Shown here piece by piece: positions 7,969 through 16,319 of a stretch of 31,661 nucleotides of DNA (the first letter of the stretch is position 1; every line of letters begins with the position of its first letter). Made by a program: the position numbers and the translations under genes. The notes under the pieces are model-generated. The model did no database searches. It was not told the origin of the DNA and worked only from the letters and a program-made list of their open reading frames with translations. This stretch comes from Porticoccus sp. (GTDB taxonomy: Bacteria; Pseudomonadota; Gammaproteobacteria; Pseudomonadales; Porticoccaceae): the NCBI GenBank assembly GCA_011049795.1, contig DRHD01000306.1:1-31661 (forward strand), read 5' to 3'.

Positions 7969-9303
7969 ATGAGCATACGTCTCAAGTTAACAATATTACT
8001 GATTCTATTATTTTCTGCATCAATCGGAAATGCAATTTTTACTTTTGTCATGGAAAGCCATGTTGAAAAGAAATTGATATGGGTACTTCATACCCATGAG
8101 GTGATCAATCAATCTGAAAAACTACTAAGTAGCATGACCGATGCAGAAACGGGTCAGAGAGGATTTTTGTTGACGGGAGATGCAACCTATTTGGAGCCCT
8201 ATCATCATGGTTTGTCATCTGCGGAAGAAAGTTTCAAAATATTGATGGAGTTGACAGCAGACAATCAGAGTCAGCAAGAACGGCTATCAAATATCCATCT
8301 GTTAATTAAAGAAAAGTTTGATGAATTGAAAAAAACAATCTCATGGATGAGTGACGATAAAAAACAAGGGAAAGAAAGAGCGATTGACCTAGTTAAGAAA
8401 AATATCGGCAAAAAATATATGGATGATATCAGAAGCCATCTGATGGAATTTAATAATGAAGAGTTGATGTTGCTGGAAACAAGAAAAGGCGACTTCAGAG
8501 AATCTCGGGCCTATATAACAATACTGATCGTCATTGAAATTATATTTTTCATTTTTTTGGGAATTATAACGACATTTTTTATCAATAATAATTTATTCCA
8601 TCCGCTGAAGCTGTTGCTCAAAAACACCTCAAAAATGGAGAAAGGCGAGAGACAGAAAATAGAAGATATTCTGCCTGATGATGAGATGGGTTATTTGCTC
8701 TCCAGATTTTATAAAATGAGCGAAAAGGTCTATGAGAAAACAGAGTTGTTATCCTATAGAGCGCATCATGATGAGCTGACAGGATTAAGGAACCGAGCCG
8801 GTGTGGGAAAAGAGATTAATGATTCAATTGTGGATTTGAATGAGAGTAGTGGGAAATTAGCTGTTTTGTTTGTCGATCTAAATAAATTCAAACAGTTTAA
8901 TGACGCCTTGGGTCATGATGCCGGTGATGCCATATTAAAAGAAACAGCTGAGCGTCTTGGCAATGCCGTGCGCTCAGATGACGTGGTGTTTCGTTATGGG
9001 GGTGATGAGTTTATTGTTGTGATTAACAATATTGTTGACGTTCGGCATGTTGAAAATGTGGTCAAAAATATCATGCAAAAATTTGAACCTCCGGTGATGT
9101 TCGGCGGTAAATCAATTGAAATCTCACTCAGTATCGGTGTCGCCATTGCACCGGATGACACCGCCAATGGTGAGGAGATGTTAAAATTTTCCGATGTGGC
9201 CATGTACGCAGCCAAACGCGATAAAACATGTAGCCATAGATTTTTCGATCGAAGCATGTTGAGACGCTCAGGTGATAATACGTCAGAAGATTCGACGGCC
9301 TAA
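7969..9303 (+). CDS. CHASE3-HAMP-GGDEF diguanylate cyclase
   Basis: A membrane sensor that should make cyclic di-GMP from two GTP. Order of parts: TM helix about 6-28; periplasmic four-helix CHASE3 domain about 35-180, with the signature DAETGQRGFLLTGD at 58-71; second TM about 181-204; HAMP linker about 205-257; GGDEF domain about 262-430. The active-site motif GGDEF is intact at 344-348. An inhibitory site RSDD sits at 335-338, five residues before it as in feedback-inhibited cyclases. FVDLNKFKQFND is the usual metal-binding region. aaggga lies about 8 nt before ATG 7969. The gene is noticeably AT-richer than the core genes, so it may have been acquired. It is monocistronic with 284 nt of upstream noncoding DNA. 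Confidence 0.93.
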   Translation: MSIRLKLTILLILLFSASIGNAIFTFVMESHVEKKLIWVLHTHEVINQSEKLLSSMTDAETGQRGFLLTGDATYLEPYHHGLSSAEESFKILMELTADNQSQQERLSNIHLLIKEKFDELKKTISWMSDDKKQGKERAIDLVKKNIGKKYMDDIRSHLMEFNNEELMLLETRKGDFRESRAYITILIVIEIIFFIFLGIITTFFINNNLFHPLKLLLKNTSKMEKGERQKIEDILPDDEMGYLLSRFYKMSEKVYEKTELLSYRAHHDELTGLRNRAGVGKEINDSIVDLNESSGKLAVLFVDLNKFKQFNDALGHDAGDAILKETAERLGNAVRSDDVVFRYGGDEFIVVINNIVDVRHVENVVKNIMQKFEPPVMFGGKSIEISLSIGVAIAPDDTANGEEMLKFSDVAMYAAKRDKTCSHRFFDRSMLRRSGDNTSEDSTA

Positions 9304-9387
9304 TGACCCTAACCACACCATTCCTGTCGGTTGTCAAAGCCTCTTTAATTGAAAAGACGGTCGTAATATCTTGGCCAAGAAATATAA

Positions 9388-9561
9388 ATGAGAATTTGTG
9401 GTATTGGCTTGACGGGCAATGATGCCATTGCTTGTATACTTCATCTAGAAGGTCAACAGTTTCAATTTGCATTTGCCAAACTGATGGGAGGCTACGGGCT
9501 CAATAAGGTTGCCATTAGAGAACGTATGCCCATACAGTGGCCTATGCTGCGCACAGGTTGA
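9388..9561 (+). pseudogene. decayed DUF3010-family gene
   Basis: A 57-codon frame starts MRICGIGLTGNDAIACIL, the conserved N-terminus of DUF3010 proteins (usually about 140 aa; RNase H-like fold suspected). It then jumps to FAKLMGGYGLNKVAIRERMP, a motif that normally lies about 60 residues into the family, and ends shortly after at TGA 9559-9561. About 35-40 internal residues and the whole C-terminal half are therefore missing. This looks like an internal deletion plus loss of the 3' part. Recognition is from memory of the family consensus. Confidence 0.6.
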
Positions 9562-9740
9562 AGTAGGTCGCTATATTGTTCGGCGCCCGCCAGAACACAA
9601 GGCGGTAAATGGTGAGCGTGGGAGAAAGTGTCTTCTAGACGCTGATGCAGAGCCATTAAGAAAGCCAAAGACCAAATGCAATTGACCTTGAGCCTCGTCG
9701 TTTGATTTGGGGGTTAGGTATATCTAGCAAGGAGTTATAA
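9562..9740. other. gene-free stretch after the DUF3010 remnant
   Basis: About 180 bp with no supported gene. One 40-codon open frame without a start reads VGRYIVRRPPEHKAV and ends near 9684; it resembles no family I know and could be further debris of a deleted gene. The last bases carry the strong GGAG ribosome binding site of the next gene. Confidence 0.4.
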
Positions 9741-10718
9741 TTGATTGAATCTTCAATGATAAGAATGGTGAGGAAATTAAACCCGCATGCTTACGTTCTT
9801 ATAGCTGTAGGTGTTGCTTCCTACTTGATACGGAATGGCTATATCAGTTTCCTTCCGATAGAAGTACGAAGTGCCTACTTTATGAAGTTTGACTTCATCA
9901 ATTTCTTTCGGATAGACGACCGAACTGCATTCTTTGTTTCTTTAGGATTGATAGGCTGTGGGCTTGCCGTTCTACTATTCAATTACCTTCGTGGTGAACA
10001 CGCCGAATCGACGGACGACGTTTATTTGATCGATGAGAAAAAAATTCTTACGAATGTTATGTCCGCTACCTCTACCTCTAGCCCTTTTTCAAAAAATGAA
10101 ATCAAAGAAAACGAATACAAAATTAAATTATTAGCAGAAATTACGAGAGCTATTGAAGTTGGTAGTCTCCAGATTACAGAGGAAGAGAAAGAGAGTATTT
10201 TAGAAGAGATAAAGAAGGATATTCTAGTTGATACGGCTAACCCAGTTGTCTCTGAAATAGAAGAAAAGTACTTAAAAAACATCAAGCGAGCAAGTCAGAT
10301 AGAGCGCGCGCAAGAGCAACTAGAAAAAACAAGGCTTAGGTTAAGAAGAGAAATTTCGGCTTTAGGGCGGCGCTGTAATATCAATCTAATTGCCGGTGTT
10401 TTAACAACGACAACTGCCATGGGTATATTAACTACTATTGTTTTCGACGCAGAAGTTAAATTAACAGTTGAGACATTAGTGAGTCACTTTGCAGGTAAAT
10501 TTGTCCTTGGTTTATTTATTGAAATTTGTTCATTGTTTTTTCTGACACTCTATATATATGGGTTGGGTCAAATTAAACTATTTCATAATGAGATAACTAA
10601 TATCGAAATGAAGTTTTTTTCACTTGATAGTGCTGTTAGATCCAGAAATGAAGATTTAATAAATTCAGTTATTAATGAATTTTCTAAATTAAATGGGTCA
10701 GTGAAAATTGATAATTAA
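9741..10718 (+). CDS. unrecognised membrane protein with central coiled coil
   Basis: A 325-aa protein of unknown family. I see four hydrophobic helices (about 15-31, 63-82, 213-235 and 252-274). A long, highly charged, probably coiled-coil region lies at about 118-210, between the second and third helices, rich in E and K (ITEEEKESILEEIKKDI). A helical charged tail follows the last TM. The TTG start at 9741 is supported by GGAG at 9731-9734 with a 6-nt spacer; ATG codons at 9756 and 9765 are alternatives without a ribosome binding site. The gene is strongly AT-rich relative to its neighbours and sits beside a pseudogene, suggesting acquisition. No function is assigned. Confidence 0.75.
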   Translation: MIESSMIRMVRKLNPHAYVLIAVGVASYLIRNGYISFLPIEVRSAYFMKFDFINFFRIDDRTAFFVSLGLIGCGLAVLLFNYLRGEHAESTDDVYLIDEKKILTNVMSATSTSSPFSKNEIKENEYKIKLLAEITRAIEVGSLQITEEEKESILEEIKKDILVDTANPVVSEIEEKYLKNIKRASQIERAQEQLEKTRLRLRREISALGRRCNINLIAGVLTTTTAMGILTTIVFDAEVKLTVETLVSHFAGKFVLGLFIEICSLFFLTLYIYGLGQIKLFHNEITNIEMKFFSLDSAVRSRNEDLINSVINEFSKLNGSVKIDN

Positions 10719-10767
10719 TACTATTGTTGTGTGCCACTTGTCTGTTTCCTACTAGAAATAAACGGCC

Positions 10768-11091
10768 ATGATCATTCGATTATTTAAGGCAAAAATTCAT
10801 CCAGGAAAACTTAATTCCTGGGAAGAGAAAGTTGAGAAGTTTTCAATACCTTGGCTCAAAGAACAAGAAGGGCTTCTCGAATACTATCCGGGTAAGCCAC
10901 TTTCGGATCAATCGCGCGTGTATTCCATGTTGTCTCTTTGGGAAAGTATTGAGGTACTTAAAAAAGCAGTGGGAGAAGATTGGGAGCAGGTGGTGTTGTT
11001 GGAAGATGAGGCGAGCTTGGTTGAAGAGGCATCGGTGGAACACTTCGAGTTCTTTGGCGCACCACCGGCCTGGTTAGACAGTGAAGCATAG
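10768..11091 (+). CDS. ABM-like (dimeric alpha/beta barrel) small protein
   Basis: A 107-aa protein beginning MIIRLFKAKIHPGK and containing WLKEQEGLLEYYPGKP and VYSMLSLWESIEVLKKAVGEDW. This matches the beta-alpha-beta pattern of the antibiotic biosynthesis monooxygenase/heme-degrading fold: an N-terminal strand with x-P-G-K, a helix, G-x-x-x-x-x strand, and W-E-S-x-E-x-L. The catalytic role is unknown for most members. It lies 49 nt after the membrane-protein gene on the same strand. A second ABM-type gene at 26003 is not a close paralogue. Confidence 0.7.
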   Translation: MIIRLFKAKIHPGKLNSWEEKVEKFSIPWLKEQEGLLEYYPGKPLSDQSRVYSMLSLWESIEVLKKAVGEDWEQVVLLEDEASLVEEASVEHFEFFGAPPAWLDSEA

Positions 11092-11182
11092 CGCTATAAG
11101 ACAGAATTAAATGGACTAGTGACAATTAATAGTTAATATCATTATCATGCGTGCTCAACCTATCTTTCTAAAGGAAACTCAA

Positions 11183-11374
11183 ATGGCAACTTACGAATGT
11201 TCGAAATGTGGAATGAGTGTTAATGCAACCTGTGGAAAGTGCGACGCCCCACTAGTTGATGGTAGTTTAGAGCTTGATGATGGCAGCAAAGTACAAATCT
11301 CGAAATGCCCGAATGATCATGGGAAAATCAAATCACCCATGTGCTGTGGTGAGGATATGACCTGCTCTTTGTGA
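11183..11374 (+). CDS. small zinc-ribbon protein
   Basis: A 63-aa protein with cysteine pairs CSKCGM and CGKCDAP near the N-terminus, then CPNDHGKIKSPMCCGEDMTC at the C-terminus, consistent with one or two Cys4 metal sites. I chose ATG 11183 because AAGGAA lies 8-9 nt upstream; the frame continues to an ATG at 11147 with no ribosome binding site and no Cys motif. Similar small zinc-ribbon proteins are widespread in marine proteobacteria with no known function. Confidence 0.8.
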   Translation: MATYECSKCGMSVNATCGKCDAPLVDGSLELDDGSKVQISKCPNDHGKIKSPMCCGEDMTCSL

Positions 11375-11400
11375 TGTCCTTGTGGTGTTGTAGTTAAGTC

Positions 11401-11435
11401 GGATGCAGGTGCACTGTCCGGTGCCGCCTGTATCC
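11401..11435. terminator. possible hairpin between convergent zinc-ribbon gene and rpiA
   Basis: Arms ggatgcagg (11401-11409) and cctgtatcc (11427-11435) pair with one wobble, between two converging genes. There is no T-run, so it would be a weak or Rho-aided terminator at best. Confidence 0.3.
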
Positions 11436-11447
11436 AAAACTATGTCA

Positions 11448-12149
11448 TTAATCTTTCGCGTAAACCGTTTTTACCCCGTCATCCGTCCCAATCATGAATA
11501 CATCTGCTGGCCGTAGTGCGAATAACCCGTTAGTCACTACGCCGGTAATATTATTGATCTTTTCTTCCAATTCGCGCGCTGGGCTAATGGGGTACATATG
11601 GTGCACATCAATAATGACATTGCCGTTATCGGTCACGACACCTTCACGATAAACCGGGTCACCACCCAATTTAACTAACTCACGTGCTACATGGCTTCGT
11701 GCCATCGGGATAACTTCCACGGGTAGTGGGAAGGTGCCTAAGTGATCAACCCACTTGGAGCCATCGGCAATACAGAGGAATTCTTTGGCCACAGCGGCGG
11801 TAATTTTTTCGCGGGTCAGTGCTGCACCACCGCCTTTAATCAATTCCAGGTGGGGGTTGGATTCATCGGCACCATCCACATAGATCGTTACTTCATCAAC
11901 AGCATTCAGGTCGTAGACAGGAATGCCATGTGCTTTCAGGCGGTCAGCAGAAGCTTTTGAACTGGCAACAGTACCCGCAATCTTAGCTTTGTGTTCCGCC
12001 AATAAATCGATAAAGAAGTTGGCGGTGGAACCCGTACCAATACCGATAATGCTCTGGTCATCTATCTTGTTCAGGGTGTAATCCACTGCGGCTTGGGCCA
12101 CGGCTTTTTTGAGAGCATCTTGTTGAGATAAGCTTTTGTCTGAGGTCAT
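11448..12149 (-). CDS. rpiA: ribose-5-phosphate isomerase A
   Basis: RpiA interconverts ribose-5-phosphate and ribulose-5-phosphate in the non-oxidative pentose phosphate pathway. The 233 aa are slightly longer than E. coli RpiA (219) because of an N-terminal extension ([16 protein letters not shown]). Family motifs are all present: [21 protein letters not shown], the substrate-binding [19 protein letters not shown] with the catalytic glutamate, and [13 protein letters not shown] near the end. It is divergent from ilvA with 168 bp between them, as in Pseudomonas (rpiA next to ilvA). It also falls in the serA-rpiA region of the E. coli gene order. Confidence 0.97.
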   Translation of the reverse strand: MTSDKSLSQQDALKKAVAQAAVDYTLNKIDDQSIIGIGTGSTANFFIDLLAEHKAKIAGTVASSKASADRLKAHGIPVYDLNAVDEVTIYVDGADESNPHLELIKGGGAALTREKITAAVAKEFLCIADGSKWVDHLGTFPLPVEVIPMARSHVARELVKLGGDPVYREGVVTDNGNVIIDVHHMYPISPARELEEKINNITGVVTNGLFALRPADVFMIGTDDGVKTVYAKD

Positions 12150-12317
12150 AGTCTAATAGTCAGTCGGATAGCCATTAATCATATAGGGGTGATGATATGT
12201 GGATGATTATACGGATCAGTTTCTGAAAGGACAGATAATGTGGATCAGTGCTGGCTTTGCGGGCGGTGAAAATTTACTATTGCCCTTTAATAAACGAATC
12301 AAATAGTTAGAACAAAA

Positions 12318-13829
12318 ATGCCCCAAAGCTACGTAAAACGAATTCTTAATGCCCGCATCTATGACTTGGTGGTGGAAACACCCATTGATAAGGCGGCCCA
12401 ACTCTCGGAACGCATTGGCAATCAGGTATTGCTGAAGCGGGAAGACTTGCAGCCGGTTTTTTCATTCAAGTTGCGCGGTGCGTATAACAAGATGTTGTGC
12501 CTGAGTGAGGCGCAGTTGGCCAAGGGTGTTGTGGCGGCCTCGGCGGGCAATCATGCCCAGGGGTTGGCATTGTCTGCACAAAAGCTGGGGGTGAAAGCCA
12601 CCATCGTGATGCCCAGCACCACACCACAAATTAAAGTAGCGGCAGTGAAAGCCCGTGGTGCCAAGGTGGTGCTGCGCGGGGATACCTATGATGAGGCCTC
12701 GGATTACGCGCAAAAACTGGTGACAGAAAAGGGCATGACCTATGTTCACCCCTTTGATGATCCCGATGTGATTGCCGGTCAGGGCACCGTCGCTATGGAA
12801 ATCTTACGACAGGTTTCCGGCCCCTTGGATGCGGTATTTATTCCTGTGGGCGGCGGTGGTTTGTGTGCCGGTATGGCGGCCTATATTAAATATGTTCGTC
12901 CTGATGTGAAGGTGATTGCTGTTGAGTCGGATGACGCGGCTTGCTTGGCAGCTGCGATGGAAAAGGGTCGCCGGGTTCGGTTAAAGCATGTGGGTATCTT
13001 TGCTGATGGTACGGCTGTGGCTCAGATCGGCAAGGAAACATTCCGGGTGCTGAAGGATACGGTTGACGAGGTTGTTACGGTTTCGGCGGATGAAATCAGC
13101 GCGGCGATCAAGGATATCTTTGACGATACTCGTTCTATCTGTGAACCTTCGGGTGCGCTGGGTGTGGCTGGCCTGAAAAAATATGTAGAGCGTAAGGGTG
13201 TTAAGGGCCAGACATTACTGGCCGTAGATAGTGGCGCCAATATCAACTTTGATAGGCTTCGCTATATTTCTGAGCGCACAGAAATCGGTGAGAAGCGCGA
13301 GGCTATTCTGGCCGTCACTATTCCTGAGAAACCGGGAAGTTTCAAACGATTCTGTGCAGCGCTCAGTAAGCGCAGTATCACCGAATTTAATTACCGTATG
13401 GGTGATCCCACTCAGGCGCATATCTTTGTGGGCGTTCAAGTGATGTCCGATGAGGATCGTCATCAGTTGGTGGCGGATCTTCAGGGCAAGGGCTACCCCT
13501 TGGTGGACATGACGGACAATGAAATCGCCAAATTGCATATCCGCCATATGGTGGGTGGTCGTGCTGTTGAGGCGACTGATGAGGCAGTCTATCGCTTTGA
13601 GTTCCCTGAGCGTCCGGGTGCGCTAATGAGCTTCCTGAACAAGCTGGGTGGTCGCTGGAACATCTCCATGTTCCATTATCGCAATCATGGCGCAGCCTAT
13701 GGTCGTATATTGGCCGGTTTGCAGGTGCCCACTGGAGAGCGAAAGCAGGTGGCAAAGTTTCTCGACGATCTTGGTTATACCTGGTTAGAAGAGACAGATA
13801 ACCCTGCCTATCAGGTATTTCTAAAGTAG
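12318..13829 (+). CDS. ilvA: threonine ammonia-lyase, biosynthetic (IlvA)
   Basis: IlvA deaminates threonine to 2-oxobutanoate with PLP, the committed step to isoleucine. The 503 aa match the long biosynthetic type (E. coli 514 aa). The PLP lysine is K51 in FSFKLRGAYNK, and the phosphate-binding GGGGLCAG is at about 178-185. SAGNHAQG contacts substrate. Two C-terminal ACT-like regulatory domains (about 325-400 and 415-495) carry the isoleucine/valine allosteric sites, each with an F-x-x-P-x-x-P-G motif (IPEKPGSFKRF and FPERPGALMSF). No attenuator leader peptide was seen in the 168-bp upstream region. The ribosome binding site before ATG 12318 is weak. Confidence 0.97.
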   Translation: MPQSYVKRILNARIYDLVVETPIDKAAQLSERIGNQVLLKREDLQPVFSFKLRGAYNKMLCLSEAQLAKGVVAASAGNHAQGLALSAQKLGVKATIVMPSTTPQIKVAAVKARGAKVVLRGDTYDEASDYAQKLVTEKGMTYVHPFDDPDVIAGQGTVAMEILRQVSGPLDAVFIPVGGGGLCAGMAAYIKYVRPDVKVIAVESDDAACLAAAMEKGRRVRLKHVGIFADGTAVAQIGKETFRVLKDTVDEVVTVSADEISAAIKDIFDDTRSICEPSGALGVAGLKKYVERKGVKGQTLLAVDSGANINFDRLRYISERTEIGEKREAILAVTIPEKPGSFKRFCAALSKRSITEFNYRMGDPTQAHIFVGVQVMSDEDRHQLVADLQGKGYPLVDMTDNEIAKLHIRHMVGGRAVEATDEAVYRFEFPERPGALMSFLNKLGGRWNISMFHYRNHGAAYGRILAGLQVPTGERKQVAKFLDDLGYTWLEETDNPAYQVFLK

Positions 13830-13867
13830 CCCGCGTTCTATTACTGCGTGTTCTGTTGCGGAGAGCC

Positions 13868-13915
13868 GGGTAGAGGGTTGGATAGAGGGCTGGGTAGAGG
13901 CTTGAGTAAAGGAGA
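13868..13915 (+). repeat. 12-bp imperfect tandem repeat before the prenyltransferase gene
   Basis: Four degenerate 12-bp units run in tandem: gggtagagggtt, ggatagagggct, gggtagaggctt and gagtaaaggaga. The last one provides the AGGAGA ribosome binding site of the next gene. Purine-rich units this close to a start codon may create extra ribosome-landing sites or simply reflect slippage. Confidence 0.65.
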
Positions 13916-13924
13916 GTTGGGTAC

Positions 13925-14818
13925 ATGACTCAATCCTGGACTATCAAGGATTTGCTCGCTATTTCCCGTGCACCTTTTTTGGCACTGATTCCTGCGGTGT
14001 TATTGCCGGCCATGGTCCTGAGTTATCAATTAACTGGGCAGCTGGCCATAGATTTATTCGTGTTGATTGTTCTTGCCGCACTGGCAGCTCAAATTGCTGT
14101 GAATGCGCTCAATGAATACCAGGATTTCAACAGCGGCCTGGACGAAACCACCAACCGAACACCCTTTAGCGGTGGGAGTGGAACCCTACCGGCTAAACCC
14201 TGGCTCGCCTCATCGGCGAAAGGACTATTCACCATCACCTTTCTGGTGATGGTGGTTATTGGTGGCTACCTCAGTTGGCGAGTGGGTCGCCAGATATTGC
14301 CGTTAGGTATTCTCGGTGGCCTGATTATTCTTGCCTACACTCGGTGGCTTAATCGCATGCCGCTGGCCTGCCTTGTTGCTCCAGGCATTGGTTTTGGCTT
14401 GCTGATGGTTAATGGCACAGTTTTTCTGATGACGGGCAGCTTCTCTGTCGCCGCACAATATATTAGTTGGACTGTATTTTTTCTCTGCAATGGCCTGTTG
14501 CTGTTGAATCAGATTCCCGATATTGAGGCAGATAAAGCGGTTGGGCGATGGCACTTACCGATTCTGTTGGGGTTGCGCCCATCGGCATGGATTTACCTAC
14601 TGCTGTTGGTGGGTGCCTATGGCAGTCTGGTTGTCGGGGTGAGGCTGGGTGCTTTGCCGGCAACGACTCTGATCACCTTTCCTCTGGGGCTGCTGATTTG
14701 GTGGGAAGTGCTACGCAGCATCGAGTATCCGGATGAGTTGGTTCCTGCTTTGGGCAAGAATGTCCTGCTGGTATTGATAACCCCGGTGCTTGTGGGGGTG
14801 GGGTTAGCGTTAGGGTAA
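13925..14818 (+). CDS. UbiA-family prenyltransferase (MenA-like)
   Basis: A 297-aa integral membrane protein with about eight to nine hydrophobic helices. The two aspartate-rich motifs of UbiA prenyltransferases are visible: N60-A-L-N-E-Y-Q-D67-F-N-S-G-L-D73 in the first half and NQIPDIEADKAVGR near residue 190-204. These bind the Mg2+-diphosphate of a polyprenyl donor. The pattern resembles MenA-type enzymes (1,4-dihydroxy-2-naphthoate prenyltransferase) more than UbiA itself, but no men genes are in the window, so the aromatic acceptor is unknown. AGGAGA precedes ATG 13925 by 10 nt. The 3' end overlaps the convergent phosphatase gene by 9 bp. Confidence 0.82.
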   Translation: MTQSWTIKDLLAISRAPFLALIPAVLLPAMVLSYQLTGQLAIDLFVLIVLAALAAQIAVNALNEYQDFNSGLDETTNRTPFSGGSGTLPAKPWLASSAKGLFTITFLVMVVIGGYLSWRVGRQILPLGILGGLIILAYTRWLNRMPLACLVAPGIGFGLLMVNGTVFLMTGSFSVAAQYISWTVFFLCNGLLLLNQIPDIEADKAVGRWHLPILLGLRPSAWIYLLLLVGAYGSLVVGVRLGALPATTLITFPLGLLIWWEVLRSIEYPDELVPALGKNVLLVLITPVLVGVGLALG

Positions 14819-16300
14819 CTTCAGATGATGGCGCATAAGTTGGTTGATATCCCGTTGGTCAATGAGTGCAGGAATATCGTCCAGTCCTGGGCCTTCCATA
14901 TACGCGGGTACATTGGTGCCAGTATGCATTCCCCACAGTCCTTGAGGCGATGAATTGGTGGCGTAATTTATCGCCATTAACTCACCAGATAATGTCTTTA
15001 GTACAGCGTAGTGGCCGGTGGGGTATTGGGCCATGTGCACCGCTTTGCTGGCTGCTTGATAACTTTCCGGTAAGGGGACTATCTGCCCCGCCTGTCCATG
15101 ATCTGCTGTGACAATAATTAATGTGTTCGGATACTGTTGGGCAAATTGTCTGCCGATGGTGACGGCTTGATCAAAGGCTCGAAGCTCACCAATTTGGCCA
15201 CAGGGGTTTCGTATGTGCGCTTGTTTATCGATGGAGGCACCTTCCACCATCAGAAAAAACCCCTGGTTATTATTTTGGGACAGTACCTGTAGCGCACGCG
15301 CCGTCATTTTGGCCAGTGTGGGAGTGCCGTTGTGATGAGGGTTTTTCTCGCAGCCGAAAGGGGTGGGGAAAATAGCCTTGCCCTTGTTATCGATAGTAAT
15401 TAGCTCAGCGCGCCGAAGCTGTTCTCCTTGCCATTCGACGGGAAGGTGAACGGGGGCAAACAGCCCCAGTAACCTGGACGTTTGGGAGGCTGCCTGTAAT
15501 TTCTCTGTATTTAATTCTGCTGCATTTTTTACCATAAGATGACCGTGATCCAGGGCCATATCCAGAATGGAGGGGAGGTTACGAGCACCACCCTCCACTG
15601 GCTGGTCGAAAAGGGCCATACCTCCACCCAGTAGCACATCGATATTTGCTGTAGCGAGTTGCTCGGCAATAGAACCTGAGCCACCATGCACTTTTAGGTC
15701 AAGCACACATTGCTGGGTTTTAGCTTGGATAGGATTGATTCCCGCCATATTGTTTGTGCTTTGGCAGCTTCGGTGTGAGGTATGGGCAGCAAATGCCGCG
15801 GGTGTGGCATCGGTCAAGCTGGCGGTGGAGACTAGCCCAGTTCGATAACCCTTTTTCTGGGCAGCTTCCAGAATAGTTTCCTGGTCAACATCCTTTGCGG
15901 CACTGGTAGAAATTCGGCCTTTGCTGGTGAGCAGGCCTGTGGCCAATGTGCTGGCGGTATTACCGCTATCGGCCACATAACGAAATTGGTTGGGGTTATC
16001 TTCACGCAGGGTGTGTACCTGAACAGAGCTACGAACGGGCATCTGCTCCATAGAAAATGCTCCATCAGCCCCGTAGAGATAATTTCGTGCCATGGTGATT
16101 TGGTGTTCATCCATACCGTCACCAATAAACAAAATGACGTTGGTGGAGAGCGTGGTTGAAGATACTGTTTTAGAGGAGTGCTTGCCAGGATCCGCATGGC
16201 TGAATACGGCAGGCAGGAGCAAAAAAATGAGTATTAAAACGGCAGGCGCTTTGCCGATAGCAAGGTGAGTAAAACGTGGACTGTTAGTTATCCCTACCAT
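14810..16300 (-). CDS. alkaline phosphatase, PhoA family, secreted
   Basis: A periplasmic or exported phosphomonoesterase. I place the start at ATG 16300 (496 aa); a longer frame to 16372 would overlap the pyk 3' end. From this start the N-terminus has a basic region followed by a hydrophobic core (LILIFLLLPAVFSHA) ending in a signal-peptidase-like A-x-A/S-H-A site near residue 36. Active-site elements: FIGDGMDEHQ (metal aspartate), DSGNTAS with D111-S112 as the nucleophile pair, VEGASIDKQAH with D and H zinc ligands, VTADHGQ, and HTGTNVP with the last zinc histidine. It follows pyk by 19 nt on the same strand. No Pho box was found. It could be specific for phosphomonoesters or diesters; sequence does not decide. 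Confidence 0.87.
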   Translation of the reverse strand: MVGITNSPRFTHLAIGKAPAVLILIFLLLPAVFSHADPGKHSSKTVSSTTLSTNVILFIGDGMDEHQITMARNYLYGADGAFSMEQMPVRSSVQVHTLREDNPNQFRYVADSGNTASTLATGLLTSKGRISTSAAKDVDQETILEAAQKKGYRTGLVSTASLTDATPAAFAAHTSHRSCQSTNNMAGINPIQAKTQQCVLDLKVHGGSGSIAEQLATANIDVLLGGGMALFDQPVEGGARNLPSILDMALDHGHLMVKNAAELNTEKLQAASQTSRLLGLFAPVHLPVEWQGEQLRRAELITIDNKGKAIFPTPFGCEKNPHHNGTPTLAKMTARALQVLSQNNNQGFFLMVEGASIDKQAHIRNPCGQIGELRAFDQAVTIGRQFAQQYPNTLIIVTADHGQAGQIVPLPESYQAASKAVHMAQYPTGHYAVLKTLSGELMAINYATNSSPQGLWGMHTGTNVPAYMEGPGLDDIPALIDQRDINQLMRHHLKLP

Positions 16301-16319
16301 GCCAGTGAGCGCCTTGGTT

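Noticed and set aside
13387..13926. 179-codon minus-strand frame rich in proline, arginine and tyrosine
   Set aside because: It is the antisense of the ilvA 3' end plus the 12-bp repeats; ilvA is certain on the other strand.
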